From Bacteroidota bacterium (GTDB lineage Bacteria > Bacteroidota > Bacteroidia > Bacteroidales > Prolixibacteraceae): DNA of 64,000 nucleotides. The first letter of the stretch is position 1, and every line of letters starts with the position of its first letter. The notes under the pieces are model-generated. The model was not told where the DNA came from. It was given only the letters and a program-made list of their open reading frames with translations, and did no database searches. The stretch lies in the NCBI GenBank assembly GCA_029265715.1, contig JAJUGZ010000007.1, positions 1-64,000 of the forward strand, in the 5' to 3' direction. This document shows positions 9,576-20,510 of this stretch, piece by piece. A program made the position numbers and the translations under genes.

Positions 9576-10553
9576 CTACGGGAAAACAATTCCGGCCTCT
9601 TTCCTGACACGGTCAAGAATTTCCATCAAATCGGCAGAAAGCGCATGTGGCATCATTGGACTTTCAGGAAGGCCCTCGTCTAAACACTGCATCACATGAG
9701 CTGCCTCCAACTCATATCCAAATCCTTTTCCTTGTGGGAAGGTAATAACTTCTTCGTTTTCGCCAGCTTTCCAAACAGTCAGTGTCGTTGGGGCAAACCA
9801 CCGCCTGTTTAGCCTGACAAAACCATTCTCACACCCAAACTCAGTTTGAATAGATGAATGCGCTGCAAAACTTGAGACCAGTGAAGCCATCTCGCCTCCC
9901 GCATATTTAAACGACATCAGGATTGTTTCTTCGGCCCCGGTCGGACTAAAATTGACCATCGTTTTTATATCGGTTGGCTTTCCGAGGGCCATTAATGAGG
10001 CAAACACGGGGTATATCCCGATATCGAGCAACGACCCGCCACCCAAATGCACGTTGTATAGCCGCTTTTCCGGAGCATACTCGGCATTAAACGAAAAATC
10101 AGAACGGACCATTTTTAGGGCCCCCAGCCCACCGGAATGTACAATTTCGATTGCTTTCTGAAAACTTGGCTGGAAACGGGTCCAAAATGCTTCCATCAAA
10201 AATGTATTATTGGCGTGGGCAACAGCGATCATTTCGCCTACTTCCCGGGAATTTATAGCAAAAGCTTTCTCACACAAAACGGCTTTTTTGTGATTGAGAC
10301 AAAGCAGGGCGTGCTCGTAATGATGAGAATGTGGCGTCGCAACATAAACAACATCAACGTTCGGATCGTTGACCATTTCTTCGTAACTCCCGTAAGCTTT
10401 CTCAAAACCGAGGTCGGTTGCAAACTGTCGGGCATTCGCAAAATCGCGCGATGCAGCCGCATAAAGCCGGGCGTTTGGCAACAGTTTGAGGTCGCCGGCA
10501 AATTTTCTGGCAATTTTTCCACAGCCCAAAATGGCCCAATTGTAGGTTCTCAT
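9576..10553 (-). CDS. Gfo/Idh/MocA family oxidoreductase
   Basis: N-terminal Rossmann GCGKIA; VYVATPHSHHYEHALLCLNHKKAVLCEKAFA motif. Confidence 0.92.
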   Translation of the reverse strand: MRTYNWAILGCGKIARKFAGDLKLLPNARLYAAASRDFANARQFATDLGFEKAYGSYEEMVNDPNVDVVYVATPHSHHYEHALLCLNHKKAVLCEKAFAINSREVGEMIAVAHANNTFLMEAFWTRFQPSFQKAIEIVHSGGLGALKMVRSDFSFNAEYAPEKRLYNVHLGGGSLLDIGIYPVFASLMALGKPTDIKTMVNFSPTGAEETILMSFKYAGGEMASLVSSFAAHSSIQTEFGCENGFVRLNRRWFAPTTLTVWKAGENEEVITFPQGKGFGYELEAAHVMQCLDEGLPESPMMPHALSADLMEILDRVRKEAGIVFP

Positions 10554-10586
10554 CGTATGTTGATTATCGGTTAATGGTTCACAAGT

Positions 10587-11774
10587 TTAGTATAATCCCC
10601 GGTTTTTATCAATCAGCCGGTTGATTGTTTTTACGCTTTCGGCTGTTGTAAATTTATCTTCCGGCGTATTCAGCACGTAATCCAATAACTGGCCAACCGT
10701 TGATGTGGCTACGTGCATCCGGGTATCCGACGAGCCATAGTAAATAAACACTTCGTCTTTTTCATTCCTGATCCAGCCATTCGAAAACAGCACATTCGAC
10801 ACATCACCTATGCGCTCGTCTTTCTCCGGAGCCATAAAATACCCTCCCGGACGGGCAATAATTTTCGACGGATCGTTCAAATCACTAAGCATCAAATAAA
10901 GCACATACCGTAATCCGGCGGCGCACCCCCGAACCCCGTGGGCCAAATGCAACCAACCCTTTTCTGTTTTTATCGGAGCAGGGCCCTGCCCGTTTTTCAG
11001 TTCTTTGATAGTATGATAAACCTTGGCGTCAATAATTGTTTCATCCGGGGCTTCGGCTTTTGTAATGTCGTCAACAAGCGCCCAACCAATGCCGCCACCG
11101 GCCCCAACCTCGATAAAACCATCCTGAGGGCGCGTGTAAAAAGCATACTTGCCATGAATAAACTCTGGATGCAACACCAGGTTGCGCTGCTGCCCGTGAT
11201 GAGAAACAAAGTCGGGAAGTCTCTGCCATGTTACCAGATCGTTGGTCCGGGCTATTCCCCCGGTTGCCGTTGCCATCGACGTATCTCCGGATGGCGCTTG
11301 CGGATCCTTTCGCTCAACACAGAATAATCCGTAAATCCACCCGTCTTCGTGGCTTACCAATCGCATGTCGTAAACGTTGGTTGCCGGGTCGCCTGTTTCG
11401 GGCAGACAGACGGGGCGTTCCCAAAAACGCCAGTTATCAATCCCGTTCGGGCTTTCAGCAACTGCAAAAAACGATTTACGGTCCCAACCTTCAACCCTCA
11501 CCATGAGCAGGTATTTCCCGTCAAGGTATATCGCTCCTGAATTGAATGTCGCATTAATCCCGATACGCTGCATCAGGTAGGGATTTGTTTCAAAATTTAG
11601 GTCGTAACGCCAGTGAAGCGGGGTGTGCTCTGCCGTCAACACCGGATTTTTGTACCGATAGTAGATGCCGTTGTAGAATTTGGTTATCGGCTTATTGGCT
11701 TTTTCCAGCAGTTTTTTGTGCTGCTTTTGCAGGTCTTTCAAACGATCGTCAAAGTATTTTCTGGTCGGGTTCAT
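10587..11774 (-). CDS. GH130 4-O-beta-D-mannosyl-D-glucose phosphorylase
   Basis: 395 aa; very similar in reading to Bacteroides MGP ([65 protein letters not shown]). Confidence 0.93.
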   Translation of the reverse strand: MNPTRKYFDDRLKDLQKQHKKLLEKANKPITKFYNGIYYRYKNPVLTAEHTPLHWRYDLNFETNPYLMQRIGINATFNSGAIYLDGKYLLMVRVEGWDRKSFFAVAESPNGIDNWRFWERPVCLPETGDPATNVYDMRLVSHEDGWIYGLFCVERKDPQAPSGDTSMATATGGIARTNDLVTWQRLPDFVSHHGQQRNLVLHPEFIHGKYAFYTRPQDGFIEVGAGGGIGWALVDDITKAEAPDETIIDAKVYHTIKELKNGQGPAPIKTEKGWLHLAHGVRGCAAGLRYVLYLMLSDLNDPSKIIARPGGYFMAPEKDERIGDVSNVLFSNGWIRNEKDEVFIYYGSSDTRMHVATSTVGQLLDYVLNTPEDKFTTAESVKTINRLIDKNRGLY

Positions 11775-11793
11775 ATGTGTTTTTCCAATATTA

Positions 11794-13623
11794 TTAACGT
11801 TCAGGTAGTTTATCCCACCATGTTCTTTTCAGGATAACTGCACACACCAGCGCGACAAGGAGCGAAATACAGATTGGCATGGTCTGTTTCAATACAATGT
11901 AAATGGGCAGCGCTGTTATAGCAGTCTGGGCCACAACCCCCAACAGTACGTTAAACATGTCGGCCCCAATGTTTTTATTAGGCCTGAAATCTGGGTTCTC
12001 GGCTCCGACTTTCCTGCGGATTGGTCCCCAGAAGCCCCACGGATTTACAGTTTTATAGAATTCAGTCAACACCGTTTCGTCGGTTGGTTTTGTCAACAAG
12101 GTTCCCAACAGGGCGCCAACGGTTGATATGATCAAGAGCCATGGGAAATAATACAGATCAAGCGTTCCGGCAAAAACATAGGGGAATATCAACGCAGGGA
12201 TTAAACCAGCTACCATACCCCAGAAATATCCGTATCCATTAAACCGCCACCAATACCATTTCAAGACGTTTGAAACCACATAACTGCCATAAAGGGCCGA
12301 TACAATCCACTGCAACAAGCTGTTGACACTTTGCGCAAAAATCCCGAAGATGATGCTGATGATCACGATGAAAATCCCTGTCAGGTAATTGACATTCTTT
12401 ATCTGAGTATTAGAAGCTTTTGGTTTTATATAACGCAAATAAATATCGTTCACCACGTAGGCCTGTGCGGCATTTAAAGTTCCGGCAAACGTTGAGTTGA
12501 AAGCAGCCAGCAACCCGGCCAGTAAAAGTCCCATAAAACCAACTGGCACAAATTCGCTGATGGCTGAAGGTAATATCTGCTCAAAATCGACCTTTCCGCC
12601 AACCATCAGGTTTAACTGGTCGAAATATAACAGAGCTAATATGGCAAAGCCGGCAATCATAAAATAGCGAACCGGCAGCAATACAACCGAAACAAATCCG
12701 CTCATCTTTGCGGCATCTTTAGGCGATTTGGTCGAAAGAATTTTCTGCATATCGTATGTTGGAGCAGGCCCGGCAAACGAAACCAACAGCCCTTTAATCA
12801 ACATCATTGTAAAGAAGATGCCAAATAGCGAATATCCGTCGCTGGCAATCTTATCGTTTACATTGTCGATAATACCCTTCCAATCAAGGTCATCCAGAGT
12901 CGCCCCAAAAAACGGTGTGCGCCAGCCTTCCGGGACCAGCAACTCGTGCGAGGAAAGTGATTTCATTGCCAAAACGCCAATCAGGATTGCCGAAACAGTC
13001 ATGATCAGGTACTGAAGTACATCGGCCCAAACGATACTGGCCATTCCTCCAAGCACCGAATAAAAAACAGCAAACAGCGTAAATAGCAATCCATAAAAAT
13101 GAGGAATATACTCCATCGGTATATTGAAGGGAACATACGGTGAAACCACCTCCCATGGGATGAAGATCATCACAAACTTTCCCAACCCGACAAAACCATA
13201 AGCCAAATAGCCGAGACAAAGGATGAGCGCAAAAATCACGACGACTCCGTGCGACAACTTGCTGTCGGTAAATGTGCCAAAACGGGTATTAATCCATTCG
13301 GCCCCGGTTGTTACATTCGACCGTCTCAGCCAGATACTCAGAAAAACCATCAGGAAAATCTGGTTAAAAACCGGCCAAAGCCAGGGAATCCAAATGCTTT
13401 TCAGGCCATAAACAAACAGCAAAGTCACCATCCACATGGTTCCCGAGATATCGAACATGCCCGAAGCATTCGACAAACCCAGCAAGTACCATGGCAGTTT
13501 ATTTCCGCCAAGCAGATACGATTCCTTACTTTTTTGCGCTGTTTTTTTCAGGACAAGCCCAATCAAAACTGTCGATGCCAGGTAAATAAAAATAACACCC
13601 AGGTCGAAGAGAGTCAGTTTCAT
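11794..13623 (-). CDS. sodium:solute symporter (SSS family), probable mannobiose transporter
   Basis: 609 aa multi-TM SSS protein, first gene of the CE/GH130 operon. Confidence 0.9.
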   Translation of the reverse strand: MKLTLFDLGVIFIYLASTVLIGLVLKKTAQKSKESYLLGGNKLPWYLLGLSNASGMFDISGTMWMVTLLFVYGLKSIWIPWLWPVFNQIFLMVFLSIWLRRSNVTTGAEWINTRFGTFTDSKLSHGVVVIFALILCLGYLAYGFVGLGKFVMIFIPWEVVSPYVPFNIPMEYIPHFYGLLFTLFAVFYSVLGGMASIVWADVLQYLIMTVSAILIGVLAMKSLSSHELLVPEGWRTPFFGATLDDLDWKGIIDNVNDKIASDGYSLFGIFFTMMLIKGLLVSFAGPAPTYDMQKILSTKSPKDAAKMSGFVSVVLLPVRYFMIAGFAILALLYFDQLNLMVGGKVDFEQILPSAISEFVPVGFMGLLLAGLLAAFNSTFAGTLNAAQAYVVNDIYLRYIKPKASNTQIKNVNYLTGIFIVIISIIFGIFAQSVNSLLQWIVSALYGSYVVSNVLKWYWWRFNGYGYFWGMVAGLIPALIFPYVFAGTLDLYYFPWLLIISTVGALLGTLLTKPTDETVLTEFYKTVNPWGFWGPIRRKVGAENPDFRPNKNIGADMFNVLLGVVAQTAITALPIYIVLKQTMPICISLLVALVCAVILKRTWWDKLPER

Positions 13624-13682
13624 ACTATTTGTTCTTTAGGCAGCAGAAGCTCCATGTTCGTGGAATTTATGATTATATCTCT

Positions 13683-13712
13683 GGGTGTTGTGAATCAACA
13701 TGTTCGTCTCAT
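13683..13712. promoter_or_regulatory. copy 2 of shared 30-bp element GGGTGTTGTGAATCAACATGTTCGTCTCAT
   Basis: 28/30 identical to 5151-5180; 59 bp upstream of the SSS symporter start (minus strand). Confidence 0.6.
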
Positions 13713-13990
13713 AAATTTAAGTTTTTAGCCCCTATTGGTTTGTCAGGTTATTTCAGGTTCTGCAAGTTAATCAAATATAAACATTACTGATACAACCCAA
13801 CAATCAACACACAAAAAGTCAAGATTAAAATATTACCAATCAACAACTTAATTTATTGTATTTTTTACAATTTAATTTCATTTTAAACAAGAAATCAGCC
13901 CTGAGCAATCCGACTGACAAATGATCATTTACTTGAACATCGAATGATATTTCCTGTTATAATGCTTGAAATTTTAAAAACGGAGGAGAT

Positions 13991-14854
13991 ATGAGTGAGT
14001 ATGCGACAGAGCGTGAACGATTGCCCCGATGGATGAAGTCACCTCTTCCGAAAGGCGAAAATTACTCGAAGGTAAAACGCTTAATTGCCGAACACAAACT
14101 ACATACAATTTGCACGAGTGGAAACTGTCCGAACAAGGGAGAGTGCTGGAATGCCGGTACCGCAAGTTTCATGATCCTGGGAGACAAATGTACCCGGAAT
14201 TGCCGGTTTTGCTATGTGAAAAATCTGATCCCAGATCCGGTTGACTGGGAAGAACCCGAACGATTGGCAATAACCATTCAAACATTGGGACTGAAACATT
14301 GTGTCATCACGTCGGTAACACGCGATGATTTGTCCGACGGCGGCGCCCTTTTCTGGGCGGGCACTATCCGGAAAATCAAGGAGCTGAACCCAGGCACATC
14401 GATTGAAGCTCTGATCCCTGATTTCAATGCCTCCCGTGAACTTGTTCAGCAAATCATCGATGCCAGGCCTGAGGTAATATCTCACAATCTGGAAACAGTT
14501 CGCAGGCTGACGCCTAAAGTCAGGAGCACAGCCCGTTACGACCGGAGCCTGAAAACGCTGTCGTATATAGCCGAAGCCGGAATTGTTTCCAAGTCGGGAA
14601 TTATGGTCGGACTCGGCGAAACCGAAGATGAAATTTTGCAGACAATGGACGACCTGAGGTCGGTAAACTGTAAGGTGCTCACCATTGGACAATACTTGCA
14701 ACCAGACTCAAACCTGATGAAAGTGGTGGAATATATTAACCCGGAACAATTTGAGAAATACCGGGTCGAAGGCATGAAGCGAGGCTTTTCGTATGTCGAA
14801 AGCAGTCCGCTGGTCCGATCGTCTTACCACGCCGAACGTCATATTTACGGATAA
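13991..14854 (+). CDS. lipA: lipoyl synthase
   Basis: Radical SAM CTRNCRFCYV plus N-terminal CTSGNCPNKGECW cluster. Confidence 0.97.
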   Translation: MSEYATERERLPRWMKSPLPKGENYSKVKRLIAEHKLHTICTSGNCPNKGECWNAGTASFMILGDKCTRNCRFCYVKNLIPDPVDWEEPERLAITIQTLGLKHCVITSVTRDDLSDGGALFWAGTIRKIKELNPGTSIEALIPDFNASRELVQQIIDARPEVISHNLETVRRLTPKVRSTARYDRSLKTLSYIAEAGIVSKSGIMVGLGETEDEILQTMDDLRSVNCKVLTIGQYLQPDSNLMKVVEYINPEQFEKYRVEGMKRGFSYVESSPLVRSSYHAERHIYG

Positions 14855-14863
14855 AACACAACC

Positions 14864-15514
14864 ATGAACAAGACCACACACAAAGTAGTTGAAATAGAAG
14901 AGCTCACACCTGAAACATTTGTTTTGCGCGTGGAACGCAACAACTTTGAATTTATTCCCGGGCAGTATGTTATTTTGCGCATGCCCGATGAACACATTGC
15001 CCGCGAATACTCGATTTACAGCGGCATAACCGATCAGTACCTCGAATTTCTGATCCGGGAAATACCAGCCGGCGAATTTTCGCGGTATTTGCGGCACTTA
15101 ACTCCCGAAACAACCCTCGAGGTAGAAGGCCCCAACGGTTTTTTCGTCCCTGATGAACGAACAATGAAAGGAACCCCGAGTTTCTTCATCGCAACAGGAA
15201 CCGGCATTTCGCCATTCCATTCGATTATCCGATCACACCGTTCAATAAATTACCAAATCTTGCACGGAGTAAAATTTGCAGACGAAGCCTACGGGCGCCA
15301 GTCTTTTAACCCGCAACAATATACACTTTGCACAAGCCGGGGCGAACAGGGCGATTACTTCGGACGCGTTTCTTCATACCTTCGCGAGCATCCGGTTCAG
15401 CCGGATGTAATTTGCTATTTATGCGGAAATTCGGAAATGATCAACGAGGTGACAGATATCCTGGAAGGATTTGGCCTACCACCTGAAAATATCCGGACTG
15501 AAGTCTTTTTCTGA
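14864..15514 (+). CDS. ferredoxin-NADP reductase-like FAD-binding oxidoreductase
   Basis: REYSIYSG FAD motif, GTGISPFHSI NAD(P) motif. Confidence 0.88.
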   Translation: MNKTTHKVVEIEELTPETFVLRVERNNFEFIPGQYVILRMPDEHIAREYSIYSGITDQYLEFLIREIPAGEFSRYLRHLTPETTLEVEGPNGFFVPDERTMKGTPSFFIATGTGISPFHSIIRSHRSINYQILHGVKFADEAYGRQSFNPQQYTLCTSRGEQGDYFGRVSSYLREHPVQPDVICYLCGNSEMINEVTDILEGFGLPPENIRTEVFF

Positions 15515-15523
15515 CTGGATTAT

Positions 15524-16327
15524 TTACAGAAAACTCCACAAAGCTTCCATGAACAATTGAGGCTGCTCAGCGTGAAGCCAGTGCCCGGCATCGGGAATTA
15601 CCCGAATTTGAGCCTCGGGATAAATTTGTTTGATTTGGGGCACATCATCCGACTGGATATATGCAGAATTGGCGCCTTTAATAAAGAGAACGGGATAATT
15701 CAAGATTGGCCTCCGGTCTTCGAACCAATGCGCATTCACCCCGCTGATAATTTCGTCGAGGTTATCATACAGGGCATTCACATTTAAACGCCACTCAAAC
15801 CCGGGGTGCAATTTGCTCCGCTGAACACTCTTCAGCAAAAACTGGACGACCGGGACACTGTCTATTTTCAGATTCAGGAATTCTTCAATATCCTTTCGGC
15901 TTTCTGCGGTTGAGAGATCGAGTTCCCGCATTGCCTCCAAAATACTTTTATGCAGGTAATACTGGCTTTCGTCGTCGAGCCGGAAATAATCTTTCGGGGC
16001 AATGTCGGCAACAACAAGCTTTTCAACCTTCTCCGGATACTCGGCCGCGAACCACATAGCTGTTTTTCCCCCCATGCTGTGCCCCATCACGACTGCCCGC
16101 TCAAGCTGCCGGTCCTCAAAAAATTCAGCCAAGTCGTTTTTCATGGCCTCATAGCTATGAATTTCTGAACTGGGCGACCGACCGTGATTGCGCTGATCAA
16201 TCAGGTAAACGCGATATTTTACTGAAAGCTTCTTGGCAACAGTTAACCAGTTATCCGACGAACCGTACAATCCGTGAATAATAATCAACGGAAACCCGGC
16301 TCCCTCTTCCCTGAAAAAAAGCTTCAT
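15524..16327 (-). CDS. alpha/beta hydrolase
   Basis: GLYGSSDNW oxyanion, GHSMGGKTAM nucleophile elbow, catalytic-His region DAGHWLHAEQP. Confidence 0.9.
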   Translation of the reverse strand: MKLFFREEGAGFPLIIIHGLYGSSDNWLTVAKKLSVKYRVYLIDQRNHGRSPSSEIHSYEAMKNDLAEFFEDRQLERAVVMGHSMGGKTAMWFAAEYPEKVEKLVVADIAPKDYFRLDDESQYYLHKSILEAMRELDLSTAESRKDIEEFLNLKIDSVPVVQFLLKSVQRSKLHPGFEWRLNVNALYDNLDEIISGVNAHWFEDRRPILNYPVLFIKGANSAYIQSDDVPQIKQIYPEAQIRVIPDAGHWLHAEQPQLFMEALWSFL

Positions 16328-16357
16328 ACTCCAAACCGATTTACACGCGCTTTGGTT

Positions 16358-17071
16358 TTAACGCAAGCAAGACAAATATTCCTGGATTGTACTCTTCAGT
16401 CCAAGATACAGGGCATCAGCAATCAACGCATGTCCAATCGAAACCTCTTCGACAAACGGTACATAATCGTGAAAGAAACGAAGGTTTTTCAAACTCAGGT
16501 CATGTCCGGCATTGATTCCCAGACCAATTTCGTGAGCCCGCTTGGCTGCCAGTATAAAGGGGGCAACCGCTTTCAACGGATCGACCGGGTACATCGAAGC
16601 AAACGGCTCAGTATATAATTCGACGCGCCTGGTCCCTACTTCTTTGGCCCCTTCGATCATGGCCAAATCCGGATCGACAAAAATCGAAGTACGAATACCA
16701 GCCTCATTAAAACGGGCAACCACTTCCTGCAGAAATGCCTTATTTTTCACGGTATCCCAGCCATGATCCGATGTTAGTTGCCCGGGGCCATCCGGCACCA
16801 GGGTCACCTGATCGGCCTTAACCGCAATAACCAGTTGAATAAAATCTTCGCTGGGGTACCCTTCTATGTTTAATTCAGTAGTAATGTGCGGCTTAATATC
16901 AAAAACATCCTGACGGCGAATGTGCCGTTCGTCAGGCCGGGGATGAACAGTAATCCCTTGAGCACCAAACTTTTGACAATTTATCGCGGCTTCCAGAACG
17001 TTCGGGATATTTCCCCCCCGCGAATTTCTTAATGTTGCTATTTTGTTTATATTTACACTAAGTCTGGTCAT
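16358..17071 (-). CDS. pdxJ: pyridoxine 5'-phosphate synthase
   Basis: [37 protein letters not shown]. Confidence 0.96.
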   Translation of the reverse strand: MTRLSVNINKIATLRNSRGGNIPNVLEAAINCQKFGAQGITVHPRPDERHIRRQDVFDIKPHITTELNIEGYPSEDFIQLVIAVKADQVTLVPDGPGQLTSDHGWDTVKNKAFLQEVVARFNEAGIRTSIFVDPDLAMIEGAKEVGTRRVELYTEPFASMYPVDPLKAVAPFILAAKRAHEIGLGINAGHDLSLKNLRFFHDYVPFVEEVSIGHALIADALYLGLKSTIQEYLSCLR

Positions 17072-17140
17072 AAACTATAAATTTAGGGGTGCAAGTTACG
17101 CAATCCGATCGAAACAAATAATACAGTAAACTCAAAAGTT

Positions 17141-17806
17141 TTGATAGCAGAAAAGCTCATATCAGACGTTGTTCCGCCGTTAAGGCTGACTGATACCGGA
17201 CAAAAGGCCCTAAACTGGATGGAAATCTTCCGAATTTCGCACCTGCCAGTTGTTGACGGTCATCGATATATTGGCTTAATTTCGGATAAAACGATCTACG
17301 ACCTAAACATGATCGATCATGAAGTCGGAGAATACCGCGACCACATGCTGGTTCCTCATGTTCATCTAAACCAGCACATTTACGAGGTTTTCTCCGTCGT
17401 TTCCGAATTAAAACTCAGTGTTGTACCGGTTTTGGATAATTTTCATGAATACAAAGGCGTAATCACCGTATTCGATTTAGCCCAGAACTTTGCCGACTTG
17501 GTGGCAGTCCGCGAACCCGGCGGGGTAATTGTGCTGGAAATGAGCCCGATCAATTATTCGCTTGCCCAAATCAGTCAAATCGTAGAAGGCAACGATGCAA
17601 AAATTCTGAGCTTATATGTTTATACCCAGCCTGACTCGAAGCTGATGACCGTAACTTTAAAGGTGAATGTAGTCGATTTGTCAGCAATTATTCAGACATT
17701 TGTCCGCTACGATTATATCATACAGGCCGTGTATATGGACGACTCCATTATCAAAAACATGTACGACGACCGGTTTGATCAACTCATGAAATTCATGAAT
17801 ATTTAG
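17141..17806 (+). CDS. CBS domain-containing protein
   Basis: Two CBS repeats; TTG start; next to nadK. Confidence 0.85.
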   Translation: MIAEKLISDVVPPLRLTDTGQKALNWMEIFRISHLPVVDGHRYIGLISDKTIYDLNMIDHEVGEYRDHMLVPHVHLNQHIYEVFSVVSELKLSVVPVLDNFHEYKGVITVFDLAQNFADLVAVREPGGVIVLEMSPINYSLAQISQIVEGNDAKILSLYVYTQPDSKLMTVTLKVNVVDLSAIIQTFVRYDYIIQAVYMDDSIIKNMYDDRFDQLMKFMNI

Positions 17807-17813
17807 CAAGAAG

Positions 17814-18695
17814 ATGAAAATTGCAGTTTACGGTATCACCATCAACCCGGATTTTGGAAACGAATTGGCTTCTCTTTTTAGCGCGTTAAATAAAAAAGGC
17901 ATCGAGGTTTATCTTTATGCTCCTTTCGACCGCTACATTATCGAAACGTGTAGTTTTTACCCGGAGTATGACGGAACCTTCGAAACATGTAACGACTTGC
18001 CAACCGATATCGATTTCATGTTCAGTATTGGAGGCGACGGGACCTTGTTAAAATCATTTCTCATGCTGAAAAGCAAATCGGTCCCACTGGTCGGGATCAA
18101 TACCGGCCGGTTAGGATTTCTTTCCGATATTTCCAGAGAAGAAATCGAACAAGCCATTCAGGATATTTTAGACAATAATTATTTCATCGATGAACGCACC
18201 GTCCTGAAACTGGAAACCGGGAACGGGCCTTTCCCGGATTTCGATTATTCGCTCAACGAAATAACCGTAACGAAGCTCGATTCATCATCAATGATCAATA
18301 TAAAAACCTATATCAATGATGAATTTCTGAATAATTACTGGGCCGACGGATTGATTATCGCGACACCGACTGGTTCAACGGCTTACTCGTTAAGCGTTGG
18401 CGGCCCCATTCTTTCGCCTGATTCCGAAAATATTGTAATTTCGCCCATCGCCCCCCACAATCTGACAGTCAGGCCAATTGTTGTTCCCGACCATCACATA
18501 TTGAAACTGAAGGTTGAAGGGAGAGGACAACATTTTTTAGCCTCGGTCGACTCACGTTCGGAAGCCATCCAGTTCTCAACTGAGCTTACGATCCGGAAAG
18601 CCGATTTTAAGGTGAAAACCCTGCGATTAAAAGGACACACCTTTTTCTCAACCTTGCGCAACAAATTGATGTGGGGCCTCGACAAACGAAACTAA
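17814..18695 (+). CDS. nadK: NAD kinase
   Basis: SIGGDGTLLKSF, GINTGRLGFLSD, ATPTGSTAYSLSVGGPI. Confidence 0.97.
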   Translation: MKIAVYGITINPDFGNELASLFSALNKKGIEVYLYAPFDRYIIETCSFYPEYDGTFETCNDLPTDIDFMFSIGGDGTLLKSFLMLKSKSVPLVGINTGRLGFLSDISREEIEQAIQDILDNNYFIDERTVLKLETGNGPFPDFDYSLNEITVTKLDSSSMINIKTYINDEFLNNYWADGLIIATPTGSTAYSLSVGGPILSPDSENIVISPIAPHNLTVRPIVVPDHHILKLKVEGRGQHFLASVDSRSEAIQFSTELTIRKADFKVKTLRLKGHTFFSTLRNKLMWGLDKRN

Positions 18696-18993
18696 ATCAC
18701 GAATCTCGACGGGTATATGCTATCAAATAGTTTTTGCAAAAAAACAGATAATCGAAGCACCAAAAGAAAAGCATCATGTTCTGAATCACCTGTATTTTAA
18801 AGGCAATCTCATAAAAATCTTTCCTAAGCTTAACAATTTTTAACCTCTATTTGGGTTTTATAAGATGCCCCAGGCATGATAATAGGAGAATTATATTACT
18901 TTTGTAGCTCTTGAAAGGAGTTATGTTTATGATGTAAATGCAAGTGCCTGAATGGATTAACATTTTCAACCAAGCCTTTCAAAACATTAATCG

Positions 18994-19746
18994 ATGAAAA
19001 AAGTAGTAACAGTTTTTTTGTTGGTATGGATGACAAACTTCGTATTTGGACAAGCCACATTGGATGTCGGAATAACCGGAGGAGCAGGCACTTACGCTGG
19101 CGACATGACCAAAGTTGACTTAGGTAAATCGATAAACCCGGCCATCGGGGCATTTGCCCGGTACAACTTCAACCCCCGGTATGGGATCCGATTGGGGCTT
19201 ATGGATGGAAACATCGGGGCAACCGGCGAATACGAAAGCAACCCGTGGGAATTTAGCAAAAACGTGTTGGACTTGTCGCTTGTTTTTGAGTTTAACTTCT
19301 TCAGGTTTATTGTCGGGAATAAAGAAACCCCGTATTCCACATACCTGTTTGGGGGCCTTGGAATGCAGATTTTTAAATACAATTATGATGAAGCGCTATT
19401 GAGCCCGGTTGTAATTAATTGGAGCGATTATTCTGCCCGGGGGTTATCTTCAGGTACCGTCATGGCGCCAACCATCCCGTTTGGAATAGGGATGAAAGTA
19501 AACCTGAGCAAAAAGGTAGCCTTGGGGATTGAAGGTAGTTTCCGGAAATCGCTAAGCGACAAAGTTGACGACCTGGACGATCCGTTATATCATAAATACG
19601 TTGACACGGCTAACCCGAATGGGCTTCCGGTTAGCTACATCGACGAACAACACAACAACGACTGGACCATGTATTTGTGCTTTAACCTGGTTTGGAAGCT
19701 CAACCTGAGTAAGCTGGATTGTCCGGTGAATGATAAGAAACTATAG
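18994..19746 (+). CDS. DUF6089-like outer-membrane beta-barrel protein
   Basis: Signal peptide and alternating beta-strand pattern; position directly upstream of uppS/bamA. Confidence 0.8.
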   Translation: MKKVVTVFLLVWMTNFVFGQATLDVGITGGAGTYAGDMTKVDLGKSINPAIGAFARYNFNPRYGIRLGLMDGNIGATGEYESNPWEFSKNVLDLSLVFEFNFFRFIVGNKETPYSTYLFGGLGMQIFKYNYDEALLSPVVINWSDYSARGLSSGTVMAPTIPFGIGMKVNLSKKVALGIEGSFRKSLSDKVDDLDDPLYHKYVDTANPNGLPVSYIDEQHNNDWTMYLCFNLVWKLNLSKLDCPVNDKKL

Positions 19747-19750
19747 AAAA

Positions 19751-20494
19751 ATGTCATTTAAGGAAAAACTGATATTGGATAAAATACCCCGGCACATAGC
19801 CATTATCATGGATGGGAATGGCCGGTGGGCCGCACAGTTTGGCAACGAACGAACGTTTGGGCATGAACATGGCGTCGAGTCGGTTCGCTCGGTCGTGGAA
19901 GGTGCTGGCGAAATCGGGGTAAAATATCTGACCTTATACGCTTTTTCAACCGAAAACTGGGGTCGCCCGGTCGAGGAAGTCAATGCATTAATGAGCTTGC
20001 TGGTTCAGGCTATCTCGAACGAGACAGACGAACTGATGAAAAGCAACGTTCGGATGCAGGTCATTGGCGACGTAAAAAGCCTTCCGGAGCATGTTCAGGA
20101 AAAATTGAACTGGTCGATCAACAAGCTGCAAAACAATACCGGGCTGACTTTGGTCCTGGCTTTGAGTTACAGCTCCAAGTGGGAAATCACGGAAGCAATC
20201 CGGCAAATTGCAGCCGATTGCAAATCGGGCATTGTCGATCCGGCAAATATCAACAGCGAACTGATCGACAGTTACATGAATACATCGGGTATGCCTGATC
20301 CGGAGCTATTGATAAGGACCAGCGGCGAATGCCGGGTAAGTAATTTTCTGCTTTGGCAAATTGCTTACACCGAACTTTATTTTACGCCCAAATTATGGCC
20401 CGATTTCCGGAAAGAAGATTTATTTGAAGCCATTTTTGATTATCAACATAGGGAACGAAGGTTTGGAAAAACCAGCCAACAAGTAGTGAGTTAA
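19751..20494 (+). CDS. uppS: isoprenyl transferase (undecaprenyl diphosphate synthase)
   Basis: [54 protein letters not shown]. Start trimmed to the second Met. Confidence 0.96.
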   Translation: MSFKEKLILDKIPRHIAIIMDGNGRWAAQFGNERTFGHEHGVESVRSVVEGAGEIGVKYLTLYAFSTENWGRPVEEVNALMSLLVQAISNETDELMKSNVRMQVIGDVKSLPEHVQEKLNWSINKLQNNTGLTLVLALSYSSKWEITEAIRQIAADCKSGIVDPANINSELIDSYMNTSGMPDPELLIRTSGECRVSNFLLWQIAYTELYFTPKLWPDFRKEDLFEAIFDYQHRERRFGKTSQQVVS

Positions 20495-20510
20495 TTCAAC
20501 AAAAAAAAGA

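Noticed and set aside
8916-9683. 255-aa plus-strand ORF
   Set aside because: Lies antisense to the cellobiose 2-epimerase gene and its flank; no domain-like composition; shadow ORF.
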